From the IMG/VR virus record IMGVR_UViG_3300030107_005827, positions 1-35,373 of that record: 35,373 bases of DNA; one strand, given 5' to 3'. Made by a program: the position numbers and the translations under genes. The first letter of the stretch is position 1; the number at the start of each line of letters is the position of its first letter. Positions 1 through 4,780 of this stretch are shown one piece after another. The notes beneath the pieces were generated by a model, which saw nothing but the letters and a program-made list of their open reading frames with translations, ran no database searches and had not been told where the DNA came from. Origin of the DNA: a virus.

Positions 1-2
1 TA

Positions 3-143
3 ATGGACAATAAACTACCAGAAAGTGTTAAAAAACAGTTGAAAAATGCTTATATTCAGTATCATTCACCTTGGATAAATAGCACACAAAAATCATACTA
101 TTGGAAATTAATACAAACGCTAACTAACAAGTATTACCAATGA
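3..143 (+). CDS. Small hypothetical protein, 46 aa
   Basis: I do not recognise this protein. The frame opens with ATG at 3 and runs 46 codons to TGA. The first five bases read TAATG, so an upstream gene may end on the TAA at 1-3 and be coupled to this start, but the frame could also continue beyond the window edge. The product is polar and aromatic-rich, with several Tyr and Trp residues, a basic N-terminal third (KLPESVKKQLKNAY) and no obvious membrane segment or metal-binding motif. It overlaps the next ORF by ATGA. Tiny tandem ORFs of this kind are common in the early regions of T4-like phages. No function is assigned, and it could be a chance frame. Confidence 0.5.
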   Translation: MDNKLPESVKKQLKNAYIQYHSPWINSTQKSYYWKLIQTLTNKYYQ

Positions 144-277
144 ATTACATGATCTACGTTATTAACAACCTTGTGGAAATCGTGTGGAAAAAGTATATAT
201 TTAAATGTGCAAATAAATGTATATCTTTTGTGTATAGATTGCGTGAGGAATGTGTTAATAAAGGGGTGTATAATTAG
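140..277 (+). CDS. Small hypothetical protein, 45 aa
   Basis: This short frame starts at ATG 140 in an ATGA overlap with the previous stop and ends at TAG 275-277. A second in-frame ATG lies at 149. The product has an N-terminal hydrophobic stretch (MNYMIYVINNLVEIVW) followed by a Lys/Arg/Cys-rich tail with three cysteines, so it could be a small membrane-associated peptide. I recognise no family. The stop-start overlap supports it. Against it, the DNA inside the frame carries two TGTGGAAA-type boxes (172-180 and 183-191) that belong to the repeat family of the neighbouring non-coding region, so the sequence may be under selection as DNA rather than as protein. Confidence 0.38.
   Translation: MNYMIYVINNLVEIVWKKYIFKCANKCISFVYRLREECVNKGVYN
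172..191 (-). promoter_or_regulatory. Two DnaA-box-like 9-mers (upstream pair)
   Basis: TGTGGAAAT (172-180) and TGTGGAAAA (183-191) lie two bases apart. The second is a perfect reverse complement of TTTTCCACA, and the first differs at one base. They have the same orientation as the boxes at 506-514 and 576-584. The identification as DnaA boxes is inference from similarity to the E. coli TTATCCACA consensus and the cyanobacterial TTTTCCACA form. Confidence 0.4.
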
Positions 278-294
278 TCTATTAAAGTGTATAG

Positions 295-309
295 AATCCT
301 TATAGGATT
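295..309. repeat. Short perfect inverted repeat (6-bp arms, 3-nt loop)
   Basis: AATCCT (295-300) is followed by TAT and AGGATT (304-309), 18 bp after the stop of the 45-aa ORF. There is no T-tract after it, so I do not call it an intrinsic terminator, though it may form a small hairpin at the end of the upstream transcript. Confidence 0.4.
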
Positions 310-414
310 AGCGTCTTATAAATGTTACTTTCTTTAGTGATCTTGGCGTTCATTCTATCATAAAACTCAGAGAAAGTCAACCCCTCACAGTAATAATCAG
401 CAGACCCTAATATT

Positions 415-443
415 TTGACAGAATAACACTTTTCGTGTATAAT
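415..443 (+). promoter_or_regulatory. Perfect-consensus sigma70 promoter
   Basis: TTGACA at 415-420 and TATAAT at 438-443 are separated by exactly 17 bp, a full match to the housekeeping bacterial consensus. Early genes of T4-like phages are transcribed by unmodified host polymerase from such promoters. The start point would fall near 449-451. The only ATG close by (450) opens a 7-codon frame, and the first credible gene downstream starts at 1066, so the transcript has about 615 nt of leader or is itself a non-coding RNA. Confidence 0.75.
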
Positions 444-491
444 AGTAGTATGAAAGTAACAGTCACCTTATGAACAGTTAGTAACAATGAG

Positions 492-514
492 TTTTCCACA
501 ATACCTGTGGAAAA
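492..514. promoter_or_regulatory. Perfect dyad of two TTTTCCACA boxes
   Basis: TTTTCCACA (492-500) and its exact reverse complement TGTGGAAAA (506-514) flank a 5-bp spacer. The dyad could be a paired DnaA-type site, a repressor operator, or the stem of an RNA hairpin, since it lies about 42 nt inside the transcript expected from the promoter at 415-443. It also overlaps the possible -35 element (508-513) of a second promoter. Confidence 0.55.
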
Positions 515-643
515 GTATCAACAATTAGGGTATAATACTCCAAGGGTTTATAACACTCTCATTCGTGTAATTGCCTGTGGAAAACTATCAACAATTCGTG
601 AAGGATTGCAGTGTAGTTGTTAACACTGAGAGGCTTCAAGTCT
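504..643 (+). repeat. Two degenerate 70-bp direct repeats
   Basis: Positions 504-526 and 574-596 match at 22 of 23 bases (one G/C difference), 70 bp apart. The next feature in the same phase, TAACACT at 551-557 and 621-627, also repeats at exactly 70 bp. The rest of the units has diverged. AGGATTGCA at 602-610 and 671-679 continues a similar period (69 bp) into a poorly preserved third unit. Each of the first two units begins with a TGTGGAAAA box, giving an iteron-like arrangement. Confidence 0.65.
508..536 (+). promoter_or_regulatory. Possible second sigma70 promoter
   Basis: TATAAT at 531-536 is preceded at 17 bp by TGGAAA (508-513), which matches the -35 consensus at four of six positions. 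The -35 lies inside the dyad at 492-514, so protein binding there could regulate it. This is a weak call in A+T-rich DNA. Confidence 0.3.
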
Positions 644-657
644 TATGGAGTATTATA
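531..657. repeat. 12-bp perfect inverted repeat with 103-nt spacing
   Basis: TATAATACTCCA (531-542) is exactly complementary to TGGAGTATTATA (646-657). The arms could close a large RNA domain enclosing the hairpin CAGTGT (609-614) / ACACTG (623-628). A related TATGGAGTGTAT sequence appears again near 744-755. Confidence 0.5.
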
Positions 658-718
658 TCATAAATCGGTGAGGATTGCAAGACTTACGTGCATAAGAACA
701 CAGTGTAAATGACAGTCA

Positions 719-768
719 CTAAGTAACACTCTCAAAACAGTAATATGGAGTGTATTTGTATTACTTAG
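719..768. repeat. Inverted repeat with 8-bp arms
   Basis: CTAAGTAA (719-726) pairs with TTACTTAG (761-768). Inside it, AGTAATA (739-745) could pair alternatively with TATTACT (759-765). The two pairings compete, which is a pattern seen in structured or switching RNAs but can arise by chance in A+T-rich DNA. A separate perfect 9-bp pair joins CATAAGAAC near 691 with GTTCTTATG near 818. Confidence 0.4.
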
Positions 769-1065
769 AGTCTTATGATTACGTGTTCGTGAGTATTAGT
801 GAAAAAACAGTTATTTGCGTTCTTATGTGTTGCTTGTGTCGCCCCTTTGCCGTTTAAAAGCTGCTAACTACCCTAACCTACAGAGGTGACAATTCGAGAG
901 ATAGATATAAACCTCATAAAAAATTTCCAGAATACAAAAACCCCTCCAAGACCCCTTTCAGAAAAAAAATATTCCTAGGCTTAGAATGCAGGGAGACCTT
1001 CGTGTAGAAAAATTCAAAGTAATATATAAAATGAAATAATCAATATAACTTGGAGTAACTCAGAC

Positions 1066-1218
1066 ATGCCAATTGAAGTAGACCAGTATGAAAAAGATCT
1101 CCTAATTGAGACGTTACAATTCCGTTTAGAGAATGATAGTCATTTAATGCAAGAGATGACATTGAAAGATAACTTGGAAGATCTTTTAGGTAAATTGGAA
1201 GGCGAAGAATATACATAA
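1066..1218 (+). CDS. Small acidic hypothetical protein, 50 aa
   Basis: The frame begins at ATG 1066 with GGAG at 1052-1055 as a ribosome-binding site and ends at TAA 1216-1218. The product is acidic and Leu/Glu-rich, and the spacing of hydrophobic residues (LLIETLQFRLENDSHLMQEM) suggests one long amphipathic or coiled-coil helix. I do not recognise a family. It is the first credible gene after the 788-bp non-coding region, and the promoter at 415-443 could reach it. A longer frame on the opposite strand over the same bases is taken as a shadow because this one has the ribosome-binding site and the direction of all its neighbours. Confidence 0.65.
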   Translation: MPIEVDQYEKDLLIETLQFRLENDSHLMQEMTLKDNLEDLLGKLEGEEYT

Positions 1219-1228
1219 AAACACACCA

Positions 1229-1257
1229 TTGCAATTATTTGATTGAAGTGGTATAAT
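1229..1257 (+). promoter_or_regulatory. Sigma70-like promoter of the glycosyltransferase gene
   Basis: TTGCAA (1229-1234) and a perfect TATAAT (1252-1257) are spaced by 17 bp, and the glycosyltransferase start codon lies 23 bp beyond the -10. It would allow expression by host polymerase independently of the late promoters used by the structural genes. Confidence 0.55.
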
Positions 1258-1280
1258 AACAACATAGTAATTCAAAGATT

Positions 1281-2039
1281 ATGGCAAAAGGATTTACAGT
1301 AAAAGCAGCAACACCTCAAACGACGAAGAAAGAACCTGAGTTTGATTTGGCAGCAGCAAAGGGACTTGTTAAAGGTAAAACGATAGTATTCTGTTTACCT
1401 GGTAGAGGGGTTTCTTATATCTTCTTGAAGAATTTTGTTCAGATGTGTTTCGATCTGGTTCAGAATGGTGCTGCGATACAGATATCTCAAGACTATTCAT
1501 CAATGGTAAACTTTGCACGTTGTAAGTGTCTTGGTGCAAATGTATTACGTGGACCTGATCAGAAGCCATGGGACGGCAACTTAAAGTATGATTGGCAACT
1601 ATGGATTGACTCTGATATTGTATTCAATGTCGATCAGTTGTACAAGTTAATTGCATTGGATAAGGACATTGCAGCAGGTTGGTATTGCACAGAGGACGGT
1701 AAGACTACTTCGATTGCTCATTGGTTAGAGGAAGGAGACTTCAGAAAGAATGGTGGAGTCATGAATCATGAGACAATTGATACCATGAGTAAGAGAAGAA
1801 AACCTTTTACATGTGACTATACAGGTTTCGGATGGACATTGATTAAGAATGGTGTCTTTGAGGATGAGAAAATGAAGTATCCTTGGTTCGCACCGAAGAT
1901 GCAAGTATTCGAATCAGGAGAAGTGCAGGATATGTGTGGAGAGGATGTATCTTTCTGTTTGGATGCAATCGAGGCAGGTTATGAGATCTGGTGTGATCCT
2001 ACAATTCGTGTAGGTCATGAGAAGACAAGAGTTATCTAA
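1281..2039 (+). CDS. GT-A-fold glycosyltransferase (family 2-like)
   Basis: The 252-residue product looks like a soluble nucleotide-sugar-dependent glycosyltransferase. An unstructured Lys/Thr-rich start (1-25) leads into a beta strand (KTIVFCLPGRGVS, 33-45). A metal-binding DxD-type motif lies in WIDSDIVF (DSD at residues 110-112). An acidic pair in CGEDVSFCLDAIEAGYEIW (ED at 221-222) would supply the catalytic base, and a C-terminal RVGHEK places a His (246) where GT-A enzymes often bind the metal. There is no signal peptide or membrane segment. Such genes are frequent in T4-like marine phages; targets may be virion proteins, host surface glycans or DNA, and the sequence does not decide. 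It has its own sigma70-like promoter and stands just ahead of the structural cluster. The fold is fairly sure; donor and acceptor are unknown. Confidence 0.8.
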   Translation: MAKGFTVKAATPQTTKKEPEFDLAAAKGLVKGKTIVFCLPGRGVSYIFLKNFVQMCFDLVQNGAAIQISQDYSSMVNFARCKCLGANVLRGPDQKPWDGNLKYDWQLWIDSDIVFNVDQLYKLIALDKDIAAGWYCTEDGKTTSIAHWLEEGDFRKNGGVMNHETIDTMSKRRKPFTCDYTGFGWTLIKNGVFEDEKMKYPWFAPKMQVFESGEVQDMCGEDVSFCLDAIEAGYEIWCDPTIRVGHEKTRVI

Positions 2040-2087
2040 AAAAAGCCCCCGTGGCCGCGTAAAAAATCACCAAGGAGTTCTAAAATT

Positions 2088-2228
2088 ATGGGAATGAGAA
2101 GTTTATCTGGAGACACACAGATTGAATCCAGACCAAAAAAGACCCGACAAGGGCGAGGTAAGCATTCTAAATATAGTGCAACTGCTTCTAACAAAGCAAA
2201 AAAACGTTATCGAGGACAAGGTAGATGA
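2088..2228 (+). CDS. Small basic protein, 46 aa
   Basis: A strong AAGGAG (2072-2077) stands 10 bases before ATG 2088. The product is very rich in Lys and Arg, with patches such as RPKKTRQGRGKHSKYS and NKAKKRYRGQGR, and has no hydrophobic core, so it is probably disordered and binds nucleic acid or another polyanion. Short basic proteins of this look occur in cyanomyoviruses, but I know of no proven function. It overlaps the following gene by ATGA (2225-2228), so the two are probably co-translated. Candidate roles are RNA or DNA binding or interaction with a host acidic protein; none is shown by the sequence. Confidence 0.75.
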   Translation: MGMRSLSGDTQIESRPKKTRQGRGKHSKYSATASNKAKKRYRGQGR

Positions 2229-2374
2229 CTAATAAGCGAGTAATACAGGAGGTGACTCATGACGAGGCACCTCTTTATAATGAGAATGAAGATAAGGTAG
2301 AATATAAGAAGAAAAAAGACGGTATTTGGGTGCTACAGAACGAAGAATATAAGAAAATACCCTCTCGTTACTAA
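2225..2374 (+). CDS. Small hypothetical protein, 49 aa
   Basis: The start overlaps the stop of the basic 46-aa gene (ATGA) and the frame ends at TAA 2372-2374. The product is charged: an acidic first half (THDEAPLYNENEDKVEY) followed by a Lys-rich segment and a short possible beta strand (GIWVLQNEEYKKIPS). No domain is recognised. An AGGAGG-like sequence inside it (near 2252-2257) precedes an out-of-frame ATG and is ignored. The gene is followed by 62 bp holding a late-promoter-like octamer, so it is probably the last gene of the upstream block. Confidence 0.6.
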   Translation: MTNKRVIQEVTHDEAPLYNENEDKVEYKKKKDGIWVLQNEEYKKIPSRY

Positions 2375-2378
2375 GTGT

Positions 2379-2386
2379 AATAAATA
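2379..2386 (+). promoter_or_regulatory. Late promoter octamer before gp25
   Basis: AATAAATA at 2379-2386 differs from the T4 late promoter core TATAAATA at the first base, a position reported as variable in cyanomyoviruses. It is 50 bp upstream of the gp25 start in one of the few gaps of the region and would be read by a phage gp55-type sigma factor. Confidence 0.45.
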
Positions 2387-2436
2387 TTTTTGTTAAAAAC
2401 CATTATAGATATATTAACAAAGTATATCATAATTGA

Positions 2437-2838
2437 ATGGCCATCAAAATATCTCGTGCATTTAAGGATATAAGTCTATCTTTTACGAGACATCCAGTAA
2501 CAAATGATATAACGATCCTTAAAAATGAGGACGCAATTAAAAGGTCTGTCATTAATTTGTGCAGAACATCGAATAATGAGCGATTTTTTAACCCAGAAAT
2601 AGGTTCAAGAGTTGCAAATTCATTATTCGAATTAAATGATCCTGATGTTACTGAATTACTAGAGGATGATATTAAGAATTTGTTGGATAATTATGAACCA
2701 AGAATTAAAGTAACCAAAGTTACTGCCGATTCATTGATTGATTCGAACAATTTAAACGTTCAAATAGAATATGACATTGTTGGATTGCCATTTCCTAGAC
2801 AGAATATTGAGTTTTTACTACAACCTAGCAGGGTATAA
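2437..2838 (+). CDS. 25: Baseplate wedge subunit gp25
   Basis: The 133-residue protein matches the T4 gp25 / type VI secretion TssE family in length (T4 gp25 is 132 aa) and layout. The start MAIKISRAFKDISLSF is followed by an N-terminal strand pair, helix DAIKRSVINLCRT, the conserved NERFFNPEIGSRV segment, and the family hallmark EPR at residues 87-89 (DNYEPRIKV), the loop that contacts the sheath and primes its polymerisation. It sits at the inner ring of the baseplate next to gp6 and gp53. The stop overlaps the gp6 start as TAATG, indicating translational coupling. No strong ribosome-binding site precedes it. Confidence 0.95.
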   Translation: MAIKISRAFKDISLSFTRHPVTNDITILKNEDAIKRSVINLCRTSNNERFFNPEIGSRVANSLFELNDPDVTELLEDDIKNLLDNYEPRIKVTKVTADSLIDSNNLNVQIEYDIVGLPFPRQNIEFLLQPSRV

Positions 2839-4778
2839 TGTCATTTAATCAATTTACCAACTTAGATTTCAATACATTACGCACTCAGATTAAAGATTAT
2901 TTGAGAAGTAATTCAAAATTTAGTGATTTTGACTTTGAGGGGTCTAATTTTTCCGTATTAATCGATACTTTAGCGTATAATTCCTATATTACTGCCTATA
3001 ATACTAACATGGCAGTTAATGAATCCTTCTTGGATAGTGCCACAGTAAGGGAAAACGTCGTTTCGATGGTAAGAAACATAGGTTATGTGCCTCGTTCGAC
3101 CAAATGTGCAACTGCAAAGATCAATTTTGATGTAGATTTAGGAACATATACCGATGCAGAAGGTGCACAGAACCCATTTAATGCAACAAGTGTAAAATTA
3201 CATGCAGGAGTTGTTGCTATAGGTTCTGTTGACAGTGGAAATTACATATTTTCAATACCAGAAGACATAACTATACCTACAAATACAATTGTTAGGCAAG
3301 ATGCTGACAATAGAACAGCTAATTTTACTGATATTTCAATATATGAAGGAAATTATATTACAAAAACCTTTACAGTAGATAGTTCACAGTTAGATCAGAA
3401 GTTTTTATTACAAAATTCTAATATTGATACATCAACAATTCGAGTTTCAATCTCAAGTGGGGGAGTTACTGAGGATTATACCGAATATAAGAACATTTTT
3501 GAAGTAAATGAACATTCAAGATTGTTCTTAGTACAAGAAATTGAAAATGAATACTATCAAATATTGTTTGGAGACAATATTTTAGGTAAAAAACCAGAAA
3601 ATGGTAGCGAAATTACTGTATCATACATTGTTACAAATGGTGATGTAGGTAATGGAGCAAAAAACTTCACATTTTCAGGTAAATTAACTTATAATTATGG
3701 TGCAAATGACCTTGCTGTTACAAGTGGTATATCAAATATAACCACTACAGAATCGTCTCAGAGTGGTGATAGTATAGAAACCATAGACAATATCAAATAT
3801 CTTGCTCCAAGGGTCTATGCGTCCCAATTTAGGGCAGTTACGGCAAATGATTACATCACTTTAATACCTAGTCTATACGGAAATATTGATTCTGTAAGTG
3901 CATATGGTGGTGAAGAGTTGGATCCTCCACAGTATGGTAGAGTGTATATTACAATTAAACCAAAAAATGGTGAAATTTTATCAACAGCTGTTAAGGATAG
4001 TATAAAATCTGACCTTAAAAAGTATACAGTTGCAGGAATTAAGCAAGAATTGCTCGATCTAAAGTATCTTTATGTGGAATATGACACCACTGTTGCATAT
4101 GATTCAAGTTTTATAAGTAATAAATTGGATTTACAGTCCAGAATTGTCTCTGCAATTCAAACATATGCAAGATCATCTGATATCAATTCATTTGGTGGAA
4201 GAATGAAGTATAGTAAACTGCAATCTATAATCGATACAGTTGATAAAGGAATCACTTCAAATATTACAAATATTAAGATTCGAAGGAATTTGACTCCTCT
4301 TTTCAATCAATTGGCAACTTACGAATTGTGTTATGCCAATGAATTTCATGCAGATTTAGAAGGTTTTAATGTTAGATCAACATCATTTACACTCGATGGT
4401 GTAAATGGAGACATTTATTTGACCGATTTCCCAAATCCTGATCAAAAAACAGGAATTATAAAGTTCTTTACGTTATCAGATAATGGTGAAGTCTTGTATG
4501 TGAATGAAAAAGCAGGTGAAATTCACTACAATAAGGGTGAAATTATACTTTATCCTACCAATATTACATCTACAAGTTTGAATGATCGAATTGAAATTGA
4601 AGTAATACCAGAATCCAATGATATTGTCGCAAAACAGAACCTTTATATTGTGCTAGATACTACAGGAAATAGTGCATTACACTTAATTGAAGATGTAATT
4701 TCTTCTGGTGCAAATAGGTCTGGTAACATGTACAAACCTCCATCTAGTTTCATTAGCAGTAAAAAATATACGAGATAA
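2838..4778 (+). CDS. 6: Baseplate wedge subunit gp6
   Basis: The 646-residue protein is close to T4 gp6 in length (660 aa). The N-terminal segment with FEGSNFSVLIDTLAYNS, then NMAVNESFLDSATVRENV and GYVPRS, is the conserved gp6/baseplate J-type core. In T4, two gp6 copies with one gp7 form the wedge core and the gp6 ring that holds the six wedges together. The middle (about 330-470, ASQFRAVTANDYITLIPSLYG onward) is the J-like domain. A C-terminal beta-rich part ends in a basic tail (ISSKKYTR). It is coupled to gp25 by TAATG and is followed after two bases by the giant gp7-like gene. Unlike its neighbours it carries no obvious inserted repeat modules. Confidence 0.95.
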   Translation: MSFNQFTNLDFNTLRTQIKDYLRSNSKFSDFDFEGSNFSVLIDTLAYNSYITAYNTNMAVNESFLDSATVRENVVSMVRNIGYVPRSTKCATAKINFDVDLGTYTDAEGAQNPFNATSVKLHAGVVAIGSVDSGNYIFSIPEDITIPTNTIVRQDADNRTANFTDISIYEGNYITKTFTVDSSQLDQKFLLQNSNIDTSTIRVSISSGGVTEDYTEYKNIFEVNEHSRLFLVQEIENEYYQILFGDNILGKKPENGSEITVSYIVTNGDVGNGAKNFTFSGKLTYNYGANDLAVTSGISNITTTESSQSGDSIETIDNIKYLAPRVYASQFRAVTANDYITLIPSLYGNIDSVSAYGGEELDPPQYGRVYITIKPKNGEILSTAVKDSIKSDLKKYTVAGIKQELLDLKYLYVEYDTTVAYDSSFISNKLDLQSRIVSAIQTYARSSDINSFGGRMKYSKLQSIIDTVDKGITSNITNIKIRRNLTPLFNQLATYELCYANEFHADLEGFNVRSTSFTLDGVNGDIYLTDFPNPDQKTGIIKFFTLSDNGEVLYVNEKAGEIHYNKGEIILYPTNITSTSLNDRIEIEVIPESNDIVAKQNLYIVLDTTGNSALHLIEDVISSGANRSGNMYKPPSSFISSKKYTR

Positions 4779-4780
4779 AA

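Larger units (their letters stand above)
278..1065. other. 788-bp non-coding region with promoter, repeats and dyads
   Basis: I find no reading frame with a plausible start, ribosome-binding site and length on either strand here. The stretch holds instead a consensus sigma70-type promoter (415-443), DnaA-box-like dyads, degenerate direct repeats about 70 bp apart, several inverted repeats and many copies of TTCGTG. Short direct repeats also recur: ACAGTCAC at 459-466 and 712-719, AGTAACA at 480-486 and 722-728, and AGGATTGCA at 602-610 and 671-679. For a phage genome in which genes elsewhere overlap by one to four bases, so long a gap implies a cis-acting role such as an origin, a regulatory region or a non-coding RNA. 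Positions about 850-1020 show little beyond A-rich and C-rich runs. Confidence 0.7.

Noticed and set aside
317-324. TATAAATG as a late promoter
   Set aside because: The last base mismatches the octamer and no gene starts within a suitable distance.
504-679. CRISPR-like repeats
   Set aside because: Only two clear copies exist, the spacers themselves contain repeated bases, and no cas gene is nearby.
840-1020. tRNA or other known RNA gene
   Set aside because: No cloverleaf arms or T-loop consensus could be traced here or elsewhere in the gap.
1040-1234. 64-codon frame on the - strand
   Set aside because: It lies opposite the 50-aa + strand gene, which has a ribosome-binding site and shares the direction of every other gene.
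2041-2066. Possible terminator in the GC-rich segment after the glycosyltransferase
   Set aside because: The CCCCCGTGGCCGCG stretch is followed by A residues, not T, and its self-complementary part leaves no loop.
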